Counted from the stretch's first letter, positions 17,813-26,742 are shown. The stretch: 64,000 nt of DNA from Candidatus Obscuribacter sp. (GCA_016712465.1 JADJQZ010000001.1:3596001-3660000); one strand, 5' to 3'. The notes: generated from the sequence alone by a model not told the origin. Numbers and translations are program-made.

Positions 17813-19554
17813 CAGTTAGGCTTGACTACAGTCATAAGAAATATACCGGTCAGATACTTTACAAGCTCATCTAAATTGGCCGGCTGCGAGCGAAAACCGA
17901 TATAGCCGTCCGGTCTTAGCAAATAAAGACACTCGGAACTGGCGCCATAGGTCTTATGCAGCGCTCTTTCAAAGTCGTAAATAACCGACTTGTAAGGCGG
18001 CAAGGTCAGTGCCCCGAAAGCCTCCGGCACCACCACATGCACGTCAATCAGGTCCGGGAAGTAGTTATTGATATGGCTTTCAATTTTGGTAAAGCCGGAA
18101 TACCCGTCGGAAGAGGCCACAAATCCGTCAAAGAGTAATAACTGAAAACGCTCTGAATTAAGATACTGATAGAGTCTGCGATCGTTGCCCTGTTCATCGC
18201 GACACTCACCGTCCAGGGCTCGGTCGCCGGCCACAGGTGCCCGGGCAAACTCAATCCAGGCGCCAAGCCCGGGCTTCTCTTCCCCGTCGTCCTCGGAAAG
18301 TCGCAGTGTGCGACCGAGGGAGTCGTCGAGGGGAGGATGACACTCACAGGAAAGTGAACTGGAGCGGTAAGAGACCCCGGTCAAACTACCGGTGCGCAAA
18401 ATACGCTGCTGAACAAGCTCATGGGAAGCCAGCATGTGCATGAGCGAATTGCGAATATTAAGGGCCACCGGATGTCTCAAGGTGACGAATTTGGTTGCCA
18501 TATGGGTGCCCTTCAGCACCGACTGCCCGACTTTGCGCCGCTCCTCTTCGTAAGTATCAAGCAGGTCCTCTTCGGAGAGCCCTTTGATGGAAAGAGCCAG
18601 CTTCCATCCCAGATTGATGGCGTCCTGCATGCCGGTGTTCATGCCTACGCCGCCGACCGGACTGTGAATGTGAGCAGCATCCCCGCAGATAAACACTCGC
18701 CCCCGCCGATAGGAGGCGGCAAAACGTTTGTGAATGCGGAACCAACTGAGCCAGTGCGGATCATCGATTTTGACGTTCTTGGGACCACGCACCTTCACAA
18801 CGGACTCCACGGTCTCCATTGTGAGAGGCTGCTCGGTGTCGAAATGGGCACTGTCAGCGGTACCATCGCCCGTGCTGAATATGATGCGAAATCGTCCTTC
18901 TCCAAAGGGAAAGAAAACTACGGCACCTTCCTCTGCCAGGTAACCATGCATTTCATCGCCCTGGATGTCGCAGGCCACATCGGCGGCACCGAAAACCTCC
19001 TCGTACTCGGCACCCTCAAAAGCAATGCCCAACTGTTTACGCACCGTCGAATGGGCTCCGTCGGCGCCGACCAGATAGCGGCACTGAAGGACTTCCTCCA
19101 CACCGGTATCACTACCGTCATCATTCTTGCGGCGCAGCCTGGCTTCCACCAGTTCACCCTTCTCAACCAACTCTACCAGTTCCAGATTGCGCTCAATTTT
19201 GCAGCCCCCCGCCTCCAGTTTGCGACTGAGGATCTCCTCGGTTTTACTCTGCGGGATAGACAGGGCGTATTTGTAATGTGACTCAATTTCGTCCATATTG
19301 AGATGAACGATGCGCTTGCCGCCGGCATAGAAATTGCTGCCCCGAATGGGCAGGCCCTGCTCAAGAAAAGGTTCGACCAGACCCATATTCTCGAGAAGTT
19401 CGAGAGTACGGGCATGAAGCACAATCGCCTTGGAAAAGGCCGTGGCTGCAGGAGCCTTGTCTATAATGCGAAACTCAATGCCGCGGCTCAAGAGGTCGCA
19501 TGCCAGGGTCAGACCGGTAGGACCGGCACCGGCAATCAAAACTGGCAGTGTCAT
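17809..19554 (-). CDS. FAD-dependent aromatic-ring-type monooxygenase
   Basis: 581 residues, group A flavoprotein monooxygenase (PheA/TfdB/pentachlorophenol hydroxylase group). It begins with a Rossmann GAGPTGLTLACDL, has the DG motif in CRYLVGADGAHSTVRKQLG near residue 165, and the second FAD motif VFICGDAAHIHSPVGGVG near residue 293. The C-terminal ~150 residues resemble the thioredoxin-like dimerisation domain of phenol hydroxylases (LLRPDGYIGFRSQP). The family hydroxylates phenols, polyketides or similar with NAD(P)H and O2; the substrate here is unknown. ATG is preceded by GGGAGG. A flavin reductase lies two genes away but this family does not need one. Confidence 0.9.
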   Translation of the reverse strand: MTLPVLIAGAGPTGLTLACDLLSRGIEFRIIDKAPAATAFSKAIVLHARTLELLENMGLVEPFLEQGLPIRGSNFYAGGKRIVHLNMDEIESHYKYALSIPQSKTEEILSRKLEAGGCKIERNLELVELVEKGELVEARLRRKNDDGSDTGVEEVLQCRYLVGADGAHSTVRKQLGIAFEGAEYEEVFGAADVACDIQGDEMHGYLAEEGAVVFFPFGEGRFRIIFSTGDGTADSAHFDTEQPLTMETVESVVKVRGPKNVKIDDPHWLSWFRIHKRFAASYRRGRVFICGDAAHIHSPVGGVGMNTGMQDAINLGWKLALSIKGLSEEDLLDTYEEERRKVGQSVLKGTHMATKFVTLRHPVALNIRNSLMHMLASHELVQQRILRTGSLTGVSYRSSSLSCECHPPLDDSLGRTLRLSEDDGEEKPGLGAWIEFARAPVAGDRALDGECRDEQGNDRRLYQYLNSERFQLLLFDGFVASSDGYSGFTKIESHINNYFPDLIDVHVVVPEAFGALTLPPYKSVIYDFERALHKTYGASSECLYLLRPDGYIGFRSQPANLDELVKYLTGIFLMTVVKPNC

Positions 19555-19842
19555 AATGCCTCCCTAACTCCTTGGAACCGACGAATTTGAAACAAGAGCG
19601 GTGGCTCCGCTTAACCTGATTCGGCAATTATAGACTCTTGATTGCACGGCCGTTCATAATCCCCACTAACTCCCAAGATTGAGGCCCGAAGGATGGTTTT
19701 TCCGGCAGATCAGTCAGGACCATCCTTATTGCTTATTGCCAGATGAAATGCCATAACTTAGGATAGGGTTAGGCCTGCCGGGGCAGAGCAGGCACTGGTT
19801 CAAACTCTTTACTCAGCACTTATTAAAACAAGAAGGTAGCCA
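19555..19842. other. Divergent intergenic region with inverted repeats
   Basis: 288 bases between divergent genes. On the minus strand a TATAATTG box (near 19629-19636) could serve the monooxygenase. A perfect 9-base inverted repeat AAGGATGGT (19689-19697) / ACCATCCTT (19719-19727) with a 21-base loop lies in the middle, and GCCTGC (19773-19778) / GCAGGC (19788-19793) forms a second hairpin ahead of the patatin gene. No coding potential seen. Confidence 0.5.
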
Positions 19843-20760
19843 ATGACAGCCAGGGAAGGAACGCATAAACCCATGCGCGCGCTTGTCTTGCCGGGCGGCG
19901 GCGGAAGAGGCGCCTACCAGGTGGGAGTAATAAAGGCCCTCAAGCAAGCAGGCCTCGAATTCGACCTGGCCTTCGGAACCAGTATCGGCGGCATCAATGC
20001 GGCCATTTACGCTCAGGGAGACCAGACCCGCCTGGAAGAACTCTGGTGCCACATTAAGAGCAAAGATGTCTTTGCCCTGCCGTCCGCCCATCAGGTTGGG
20101 CGACTGGTTCTCGGTCACAAACTCGGTCTCTTGGACACCCAGGGGCTGGAAGAAATTTTGCGCCGGGAAATTAACCTGCAGAAACTGAAAGCCAGCAAAA
20201 CCAAGGTAGGTTGGTGCACCACCGATCTGTGCAGCTTGCAGACCAAGCTCATCACCATCGATGAGATCATGTCCACCAATGAACTAATCGACGTTCTTAT
20301 GGCTACTTCAGCCATTCCCATGGCCTTTCCACCCCGCCACATTCACGGTAAAGGGCTCTGGATAGACGGCGGGCTGGTACGCAATACGCCCATGGAAACT
20401 GCTATCCATCTCGGGGCCGATGAAGTTTATATGGTCCTTTTACACCCCGAACAAATCAATGTTTGCCCGGTCAACATGTTCGAAGTGCTGGTCCGCTGCC
20501 TGGACATCGTCCTTGATGCCTCAGCCCGGAAAGAAATTGAATCAGCCCAGCTTTACAACCGCCTGGTGGAATCGGGCTCCAAAGAATCCATAGGACGGAA
20601 GCAAGTCAAAATCAAAGTCTTTCAACCCAAAAAAGGCGTCAATACCAACCTGTTGGAAATCAATCCGGAACTGTCCCGTAAGTTAATCAGGCAGGGTTAT
20701 GACGACGCCCGCGAACAGCTGGCGCTCATGAACGAAGTTGAGATGCAGGTTACAGCTTAG
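19843..20760 (+). CDS. Patatin-like phospholipase
   Basis: 305 residues. The patatin anion hole PGGGGRGAYQVGVIKAL, nucleophile elbow GTSIGG (GxSxG, Ser near residue 48) and catalytic Asp in IDGGLV (near residue 175) are all present, so an active Ser-Asp dyad lipid acyl hydrolase is likely. No signal peptide; cytoplasmic or membrane-associated. The ATG at 19843 has GAAGG six bases upstream. Substrate could be phospholipid or storage lipid. Its stop overlaps that of the convergent flavin reductase gene by four bases. Confidence 0.92.
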   Translation: MTAREGTHKPMRALVLPGGGGRGAYQVGVIKALKQAGLEFDLAFGTSIGGINAAIYAQGDQTRLEELWCHIKSKDVFALPSAHQVGRLVLGHKLGLLDTQGLEEILRREINLQKLKASKTKVGWCTTDLCSLQTKLITIDEIMSTNELIDVLMATSAIPMAFPPRHIHGKGLWIDGGLVRNTPMETAIHLGADEVYMVLLHPEQINVCPVNMFEVLVRCLDIVLDASARKEIESAQLYNRLVESGSKESIGRKQVKIKVFQPKKGVNTNLLEINPELSRKLIRQGYDDAREQLALMNEVEMQVTA

Positions 20761-21239
20761 TACTGGAAGCCGTTCTTGCGCAGGTGCACCATGGGCTCGC
20801 TGTCGCCGTTCAATACGGCGCCGTCCAGCACTTCACAAACCAGCACCACATGATCACCGGCATCGGTACTAGATTTGATCTGCACCTGCATATAGCTGAT
20901 GCAAGCAGAAAACACAGGACAGGGTGTGCCTTCCACTAAATCAAGACCATCGAATTTGCCTTCATTGTGCGGCTTGGCAAAGGCTTTAAAAATGTCCATA
21001 TTGCTCTTGGAGAGCACGTTGACGGCACAGTTGGCGCCAATGGCGAGACGCTTGAGAATGTCTCTCTCTTTATTTACCACCAGCACTACCGATGGTGGCG
21101 CGAATCCACTCTGACAGATCCAGGTGGCCAACATACCATCCCGATCTTCCTTTCCACCTACAGTGACGATATAGACGCCTGAGGCAATGCGACCGAGAGC
21201 TGGGCCAACCTTCTCTTTCATTTCAACGCCGGTTGTCAT
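20757..21239 (-). CDS. Flavin reductase-like domain protein
   Basis: 160 residues of the flavin reductase/FMN-binding split-barrel family: GRIASGVYIVTVGGKEDRDG near the start, ATWICQSGFAPPSVVLVVNK, and VLVCEVLDGAVLNGDSEPM near the end. The family reduces FMN/FAD with NAD(P)H or binds FMN as part of a two-component oxygenase. The motif spacing suits a cyanobacterial-type diflavin C-terminal-like reductase domain, but the exact partner is unknown. GGAGA lies six bases before the second of two near ATGs, which I use. A TATAAT box on this strand lies near 21264-21269. Confidence 0.82.
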   Translation of the reverse strand: MTTGVEMKEKVGPALGRIASGVYIVTVGGKEDRDGMLATWICQSGFAPPSVVLVVNKERDILKRLAIGANCAVNVLSKSNMDIFKAFAKPHNEGKFDGLDLVEGTPCPVFSACISYMQVQIKSSTDAGDHVVLVCEVLDGAVLNGDSEPMVHLRKNGFQY

Positions 21240-21265
21240 AATCATTCTCCATAAGTGAGAGGCAA

Positions 21266-22687
21266 TTATAGAGTAGCGTTCGTTGAGGAGGCAACTTCTT
21301 TGCTGTTGGTACTGCCCTCGGATTTCAAGAGCCCAGACTCTTTCGTGTCAACCTGTTTGACCTTGCCCTTGGGAGCCGTGCCGGACCGAACCCGGGTCGT
21401 GCGAGTTCTGCCGGTGCGGAAGAGCCACATAATAATCGCCCTTGCCAAGCGGGTACTGTCGTGATGGGATACCGCCGTGGCACTTGTCAAAGGACGTCTC
21501 AGCACGGTCAAGCCCAGTTCCTTGACCTTCTCCGGGTCATAGCGCACTTCGTTTTCGCGGCCGCCCTCGGATTCGTTTACCAGTACCGAGTGCAACAACC
21601 TGCCGGCAGGGGTTCTCACCGGTCCGGCATGAGCCAGGAGGGCTTCCACATGGTCTCCGACGGAGTAACCGGTTGTCTCACCCGGCTGCGTCATGACGTT
21701 GCAGATATAAATCTTCCGTGCCTGGGCCTCTCTAATGGCAGACACAATACCGGGTACGAGCAGATTGGGAATTATGGATGTGTAGAGACTACCCGGACCA
21801 AGCACGATCAGCTCGGCTTCCATGATTGCTTCCACAGCTTCGGCCACGGCCTCCGGTTGAGCCGGTTCACAGGTAATGGCCCGAATGCGCTTACCCATTT
21901 CGACAATGGAAGACTCGCCGACAACCTTACTACCGTCTGTATATTCGGCAGTGAGGGTCAAGCTGGAAAGGGTGGAAGGCAAGACCTGCCCGCAACTATT
22001 CAACACGCGGCTGGCCGTGCGTGTAGCTTGGATGATATCACCGCCGGTGACGGCACAAAGAGCTGTAATAAAAAGATTGCCGAAACTATGCCCTTCCAGC
22101 CCCTCGCCTGAAGAAAACCGATAGCGGAAAAGCTCGGTGACGATCTTGTCCTGGTCGGCAAGCGCGGTAATGCAGTTTCTTATGTCGCCCGGAGGCAACA
22201 CACCCAGTTCCTGCCTGAGACGCCCTGAACTGCCGCCATCATCACCGACCGTGACAATGGCAGTGAGGTTGTTCGAGTAACGCTTCAGCCCGTTCAGCAA
22301 GTTGGAGAGGCCGGTGCCGCCGCCAACCACCACCACTTTGGGTCCACGCTCCAGATAGCGCCGCCGATACAAAACATCGGGAATAGCCTCTCTGTCTTCG
22401 GGCAAATAGGCCCCCAATAGAGTCTGCGTGATGCGCACCATGGCGCCCAAGAGGCAAATCGAACCAACCGAAATGGCGATGATACCGTTAACCTTACTGG
22501 GTAAAACGGCAGCCGTATCAGAAACCACTTCGTGCAGAAACTTCTGAATGCGCAAAACCGGGTGCTTGTCGAGCATCCAAAGTACACCAAATACGATGGC
22601 ACAGATGCTGACCAGAATAACCAGGATGTAGCGCTTCAACCCCGGCAGCATCAGACTTCTTACGCGATAGTCAAAGGAGCGCTTCAT
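21266..22687 (-). CDS. yvcK: YvcK/CofD-family gluconeogenesis factor with N-terminal membrane anchor
   Basis: 473 residues. Residues ~115-400 are the YvcK/CofD-like domain: VVVVGGGTGLSNLLNGLKR, VTVGDDGGSSGRLR, GVLPPGDIRNCI, and VLGPGSLYTSIIPNLLVPGI. B. subtilis YvcK binds UDP-GlcNAc and is needed for growth on gluconeogenic carbon and for cell shape. Two hydrophobic segments (~18-38, ~66-85) precede the domain, as in cyanobacterial forms, so it is membrane-anchored. The C-terminal ~75 residues are a basic, Ser/Thr-rich tail. Residues ~19-95 are duplicated in the small upstream gene. The ATG shares one base with that gene's stop (TGATG). Confidence 0.93.
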   Translation of the reverse strand: MKRSFDYRVRSLMLPGLKRYILVILVSICAIVFGVLWMLDKHPVLRIQKFLHEVVSDTAAVLPSKVNGIIAISVGSICLLGAMVRITQTLLGAYLPEDREAIPDVLYRRRYLERGPKVVVVGGGTGLSNLLNGLKRYSNNLTAIVTVGDDGGSSGRLRQELGVLPPGDIRNCITALADQDKIVTELFRYRFSSGEGLEGHSFGNLFITALCAVTGGDIIQATRTASRVLNSCGQVLPSTLSSLTLTAEYTDGSKVVGESSIVEMGKRIRAITCEPAQPEAVAEAVEAIMEAELIVLGPGSLYTSIIPNLLVPGIVSAIREAQARKIYICNVMTQPGETTGYSVGDHVEALLAHAGPVRTPAGRLLHSVLVNESEGGRENEVRYDPEKVKELGLTVLRRPLTSATAVSHHDSTRLARAIIMWLFRTGRTRTTRVRSGTAPKGKVKQVDTKESGLLKSEGSTNSKEVASSTNATL

Positions 22688-22926
22688 CAGTTAGCCTCGC
22701 GCAGCATCTGCGTGAGGCGCACCATGGCGCCCAAAAGGCAAGTCGAACCAACAGAAATGGCGATGAAACCGTTGACCTTACTGGGCAAAACGGCGGCCGT
22801 ATCGGAAACCACCTCGTGTAGAAACTTCTGAATGGGCAAAACCGGGTGCTCATCGAGGATCCACAATGCACCAAATACGCTGGCGCAAAGGCTGAGAAAG
22901 ACGACTAGAATGAAAGACTTCATCAT
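22687..22926 (-). CDS. Stand-alone duplicate of the YvcK membrane anchor
   Basis: 79 residues with two hydrophobic segments (FILVVFLSLCASVFGALWIL and AISVGSTCLLGAM) separated by an amphipathic stretch (IQKFLHEVVSDTAA). By hand alignment about 58 of 76 residues are identical to YvcK residues ~19-95, and DNA similarity is high, so it arose by tandem duplication of that segment. It has its own ATG overlapping the upstream stop as ATGA and its own stop overlapping the yvcK start, so it is an intact, translationally coupled gene and not a remnant. Possibly it pairs with the YvcK anchor in the membrane; that is inference. Confidence 0.8.
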   Translation of the reverse strand: MMKSFILVVFLSLCASVFGALWILDEHPVLPIQKFLHEVVSDTAAVLPSKVNGFIAISVGSTCLLGAMVRLTQMLREAN

Positions 22927-23414
22927 GGAGAAGGGCCCCCGCCGGCAGCCGAAGAGGCGCCTTTGACTGTCAGCTCGACATCGATGGGCTGGTGCAATTC
23001 CCGGTGCTGCACTTCCAGATCGACTTCAGGATAACGTTTTTGCAACTCCTGAGCCAGAGTCTCGGCAACTGAAACCGAGCGATGCTGACCACCGGTGCAA
23101 CCAAGGGCAATGGTGAAAACATTACTCTTGGTCTCAAACATGGACGGCATCACCTGTTCCACCATCTGCAAGAGATTGGCAAGGAATTGCCTGGCTAAGT
23201 CTTGCTCCATCACATAATTTCGTACAGGCAAATCAAGACCGGTCAAAGGTCTCAACTCCTCCACCCAATATGGATTCTTGAGGAAGCGCACATCAAAAAG
23301 GAGATTGGCATCAATGGGGGGAGCGGCTTTCTTGAATCCAAAGGAGACCACACGAACCAATCGCCGTCCAGAGGCGGCGCTATGAGATTGGCTAGAGTTT
23401 TCGTGGCGATTCAA
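22923..23414 (-). CDS. RapZ C-terminal domain protein (no P-loop domain)
   Basis: 163 residues that match only the C-terminal half of RapZ/YvcJ: VSFGFKKAAP, LLFDVRFLKNPYWVEELRPL near residue 40, and ALGCTGGQHRSVSVAETLA near residue 103. In E. coli this half holds the RNA-binding and oligomerising part that controls GlmZ decay and senses GlcN6P. The N-terminal Walker-type nucleotide domain (normally ~150 residues) is missing here and not encoded just upstream. In many bacteria rapZ(yvcJ) and yvcK are neighbours, as here. A basic, Ser-rich N-terminus precedes the domain. The stop overlaps the next ATG. Confidence 0.88.
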   Translation of the reverse strand: MNRHENSSQSHSAASGRRLVRVVSFGFKKAAPPIDANLLFDVRFLKNPYWVEELRPLTGLDLPVRNYVMEQDLARQFLANLLQMVEQVMPSMFETKSNVFTIALGCTGGQHRSVSVAETLAQELQKRYPEVDLEVQHRELHQPIDVELTVKGASSAAGGGPSP

Positions 23415-23436
23415 AAAGCAATTCTCCGGGTTGGAA

Positions 23437-23844
23437 CTATTTCACCTCAGCCTCAGTACCCTGGTCCTGGCTGCATTTAAGTAATATTGAATTAGACTCC
23501 AGACAGGCAGCGGGCAGTTCGGGAAGGTCATCAACAAAACCCTGAATGGACCCGGCTCTCTTTAGATACTTAGCGGCCTGGGTGGAGCAGCAGTGGAGGC
23601 TATACCCACCACTCATACTATATGACATTATGGCGAATCCGCAGAACCGGCAAGTTAAGGGCTTGTTAAGGTCATCATAAACAAGCGAGAGAACCTCTCT
23701 CATGGGGGCGAAAGTCTGGTCCGCTCGCACTCTTTCATAGTGGTGGAGCACATCGGCTTTGCCAAGGCGCCGATGCAAGAAGGCGAAGAAATGCCCAATA
23801 CCCCCAGGGTATTCCTTGAGATTCCACAATGCAAAAACTCGCAT
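23437..23844 (-). CDS. Hypothetical Cys-containing protein
   Basis: 135 residues, family not recognised. It has CRFCGF (near residue 65) and LHCCS (near residue 83), which could form a small metal site, and a charged N-terminal half (FAFLHRRLGKADVLHHYERV). It fits between def (27 bases upstream) and the RapZ-domain gene (22 bases downstream) on the same strand with no other open frame filling the space, which supports it as a real operon member. No good ribosome site is visible before the ATG. No signal peptide. Confidence 0.55.
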   Translation of the reverse strand: MRVFALWNLKEYPGGIGHFFAFLHRRLGKADVLHHYERVRADQTFAPMREVLSLVYDDLNKPLTCRFCGFAIMSYSMSGGYSLHCCSTQAAKYLKRAGSIQGFVDDLPELPAACLESNSILLKCSQDQGTEAEVK

Positions 23845-23871
23845 CTAAATCAATTTCTCGCGCTCAAATCG

Positions 23872-24489
23872 CTATTTGAGGATGTGTTCTTTCTTATCGG
23901 ACTTGAGTTTAATGGTTTCACCTTCGGTCGCAGCAGCCACCTGGGACGACTGCTGTGAAAGCTCGCGACTCAAGGCATCTGCATCACCATCGATCAAACC
24001 GGCTTTAGTCATTTCGAGATCGCATTTAAGTTGCGAAACCGCCTTTTCAATGAAGAGCTGCCCGTCGAGATGGTCTATTTCATGCTGGATAGCGCGGCAC
24101 AGCAAGTTATTTTCGGCCGTCAACTTGAGGGTTTGCCCCTTGAGGTTCTGAAAGCGTACCACCACACGACTGTAGCGCTTCACTTCAAAGAAGACGTCGG
24201 GGAAGCTCAAACAGCCCTCTTGCCCGACCATTTCACCGTCTTGCTCGATTATTTCAGGGTTGATAAAGACTATTGGTTTAGCCGGTTCATCCTCACTGCT
24301 CACATCAATGACCATGAGCCTCTTCGAGACGCCGATCTGCGGGGCAGCCAGGCCGACGCCATCACTTTTGTACATGGTATCGAGCATGTCCTGGGCGAGT
24401 TTACGCACAGAACCATCAACAATGGTGATCTTCTTGGCCTTCTGTTTAAGGACAGGATCGGGATAATATCTCAGTTTAAGTTGGGCCAT
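23872..24489 (-). CDS. def: Peptide deformylase
   Basis: 205 residues. All three deformylase motifs are present: GVGLAAPQIG (near residue 46), EGCLSFPD (near 92) and QHEIDHLDG (near 135), giving the Cys and two His metal ligands and catalytic Glu. It removes formyl from nascent proteins. The C-terminal ~45 residues after the core are a charged tail (LSQQSSQVAAATEGETIKLK) not needed in the family. CGGAGG precedes the ATG. It heads the operon leading to yvcK. Confidence 0.96.
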   Translation of the reverse strand: MAQLKLRYYPDPVLKQKAKKITIVDGSVRKLAQDMLDTMYKSDGVGLAAPQIGVSKRLMVIDVSSEDEPAKPIVFINPEIIEQDGEMVGQEGCLSFPDVFFEVKRYSRVVVRFQNLKGQTLKLTAENNLLCRAIQHEIDHLDGQLFIEKAVSQLKCDLEMTKAGLIDGDADALSRELSQQSSQVAAATEGETIKLKSDKKEHILK

Positions 24490-24649
24490 TTCTCCGCCTC
24501 CGGGGCTTCTGGCGACATATTGCGCGGCTCTTCCGTCAATTTCAGGGAAAAGCCCCGAGCCCCCGTCTACATGAGCATTTTAGCCGATGTTATCATAAAG
24601 CGGGAGATTTTTTTATACACTAATAGCATTGTTAAGGTCGGAAGAGATT

Positions 24650-25711
24650 ATGAAGTTGAGCGGTAATTCATGGATTGCGCCCCTGGCGGTGAGCGTTTTG
24701 CTGATCAATAGCCGGGCCGGCGCGGCGGCTTCCGACTGGGGTTACGAAGGAGACAGCGAAAAACCGGCAGCGGTAAGACCGACGACTGCTACCAAGCCCG
24801 TCGAAAGCAAGCCGGTACCGCTCAAGCCTCAACCGAAAACAGCCGGAACTGTGAAAGCCTTGAGCGATCTGGACAGCTGGCTTGAGATCTTCGCCCTCAT
24901 TGCTTCCAGCCCGGAAGACGACGACCGCAATGCCGTGCGCAAACTGGAAACCCTGAGCCCGGAACTGAAAGAGAACCTGAGCCGCTTTATAAAATCTAAG
25001 TTAGATGCCAAAGTACCGGTTTACCAGGGCATCAGCCCTCTCTGGCAGGAAATTAGAGCCAAGGTAGACCACAGCATCGACTACAAGGAAAGTTATCGCA
25101 TGCTCTTTCGTGCCCTGACCAGGCACTGGCTTCTCAAAACCGACAAAGCAGCAAGCTTTGACGGCAAAACGGCCACCGCCCTGGCTCTCACCATGGAAGA
25201 CAGCCAGAAGAACGCAACACCCCCCGCAAAGCCGCAGGCACCGGCACCTAAACTTGATGCGACGGGCGAAAGCGAAGAATTATTCACCGAACTGATTGGT
25301 CCTTCCCGCATCGCCGAACCCGGCAATCCACCCCTCACGGATGATGCCATCAAGGCCTACAGCGATATGACTTGCTTCCTTTATGCCAAGAAGCATCCGG
25401 ATAAATCCGTAGACCAGGATGATAACCGCCTGATTTTTGCCGGTGTGGTGCGAGACAAGTTCATAAATGCTCCATCCGCTCAGGCCAAGCTGGCCATGAG
25501 TAATTTCGATCTGACCTGGGCATCCTTTCGCTGCCGCTATCTGGATTCGTCGCCGGCCGAGAAGGAGCGTATGAGCATAACGGTGAGCGCTCCGGTCAAA
25601 GCCTCCAGTGGCGACTCTACAGCCTCGCTCACCAATCAAACCATTCTCAATCTTTTCAGTAAAGGACCCTGGGCCGAAGGTCTGGCTAAGACCCGCACTG
25701 CCGCGAAATAA
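24650..25711 (+). CDS. Secreted protein of unknown function
   Basis: 353 residues. A signal peptide is clear (KLSGNSWIAPLAVSVLLINS, cut near AGAAAS around residue 25), then a Pro/Lys-rich linker (~35-65), an all-helical region (~70-165), a second Pro/Ala linker (~190-205), and a C-terminal region with TCFLYAKKHPDKSV and MSNFDLTWASFRCRYLDS. I do not recognise the family. Two cysteines in the C-terminal part could pair. The frame is open upstream, but ATG at 24650 has GGAAGAG nearby and starts the signal peptide. It is a single-gene unit facing the convergent prenyltransferase gene. Confidence 0.7.
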   Translation: MKLSGNSWIAPLAVSVLLINSRAGAAASDWGYEGDSEKPAAVRPTTATKPVESKPVPLKPQPKTAGTVKALSDLDSWLEIFALIASSPEDDDRNAVRKLETLSPELKENLSRFIKSKLDAKVPVYQGISPLWQEIRAKVDHSIDYKESYRMLFRALTRHWLLKTDKAASFDGKTATALALTMEDSQKNATPPAKPQAPAPKLDATGESEELFTELIGPSRIAEPGNPPLTDDAIKAYSDMTCFLYAKKHPDKSVDQDDNRLIFAGVVRDKFINAPSAQAKLAMSNFDLTWASFRCRYLDSSPAEKERMSITVSAPVKASSGDSTASLTNQTILNLFSKGPWAEGLAKTRTAAK

Positions 25712-25719
25712 AGACCAGT

Positions 25720-26742
25720 TCAGCGCAGTCGCCAGGAATCAATTGCATGGATGAGCCAGCGACAATTGTCCGAAAGATGTCCGTAAACCACTAGCAAGCA
25801 ACAGACAACCCAGATTAGAACAGTGTTTTGAATGGGTCTATCCTTGAGCAAAACTTCCTCGGGTGATCCGGTGGATGTGTCTTTCTCGGAAAGCACCATA
25901 TAACGCAAAATGCCATAAAGCACAGGCGGAATGGTGATCATCATCCACTGCCCGTAAGCGGAGTTGAAACAATAGAGACAATAGGCAGTCACCAGCGAAG
26001 GTACTATCACGCTTTCCATACGCCCAATTAGCGCCAGCGAATATTTACCGAGCACCTTACGATGTTGAGCCGCTTCATCACCAAGTGTACGATACTCCTG
26101 CCGGCGCTTCTCCAGAGCCAGGAAAAGAGCACCCATGGAAGTACATATTAAGAACCAGGGCGAAAGATAAATTTCATGCCCGGGGCTGGCACCAACAAAG
26201 GCAAATATTCTCAAGCCAAGAGCGCAAGCCATATCACACAATACGGAAGCCTGCGCCGAAGCGGCTGCCGCTCCCGCTACTGCTCTTAGAACAAAGCCGC
26301 TGGCGATGCTGAATACATCAAGAATGACCCTATGTTTGAGCCTGGTAACATATGCGGCCTGCAAAAGAATATAAGCAAGTATGACCAGGCAAAGGGCCGG
26401 TCGCACCAGATAAGCAAGCAAGAAGCTGGTAAAGAGAGAGAGCAAACCCACCGTGAGAGCGGCAGGCACCGAAACCTGCCCCGATGCAATCGGTCGCTTG
26501 CACTTGGTCGGATGGTGTTTATCAGCCTCTACATCAAGGATGTCATTAAAGACATAAACCGACCCGGATACGCAGCAAAGTGCGAGTACGCAAAAGGAAA
26601 CATTGAGCAGCACATCAGGGCGATTCAGCTGACCGGCAAACAAGGCCGGCGCAAATGCGATGAAATTCTTGGTCCACTGGCGGGGACGCAGGAGCTTGAT
26701 ATAGGCGGAAGAATTACTTGACTTGGGGGTAGTGTTGACCAT
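25720..26742 (-). CDS. UbiA-family polyprenyl-phosphate phosphoribosyltransferase-like protein
   Basis: 340 residues, integral membrane UbiA superfamily with about nine hydrophobic segments. It begins LLRPRQWTKNFIAFAPALFA and has the first Asp-rich motif NDILDVEADKHHPTKCKRP (near residue 70), the pattern of decaprenyl-phosphate phosphoribosyltransferase (Rv3806c type) rather than menaquinone or heme UbiA enzymes. The second site (normally Asp-rich) is less clear. That enzyme family makes polyprenyl-phosphoryl-phosphoribose, a donor for cell-surface sugars. The ATG at 26742 follows a GGGG stretch. Convergent with the secreted-protein gene. Confidence 0.8.
   Translation of the reverse strand: MVNTTPKSSNSSAYIKLLRPRQWTKNFIAFAPALFAGQLNRPDVLLNVSFCVLALCCVSGSVYVFNDILDVEADKHHPTKCKRPIASGQVSVPAALTVGLLSLFTSFLLAYLVRPALCLVILAYILLQAAYVTRLKHRVILDVFSIASGFVLRAVAGAAAASAQASVLCDMACALGLRIFAFVGASPGHEIYLSPWFLICTSMGALFLALEKRRQEYRTLGDEAAQHRKVLGKYSLALIGRMESVIVPSLVTAYCLYCFNSAYGQWMMITIPPVLYGILRYMVLSEKDTSTGSPEEVLLKDRPIQNTVLIWVVCCLLVVYGHLSDNCRWLIHAIDSWRLR

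Noticed and set aside
18421..19281. 286-codon plus-strand frame
   Set aside because: Lies fully antisense to the FAD monooxygenase, which has complete family motifs; the antisense product has none.
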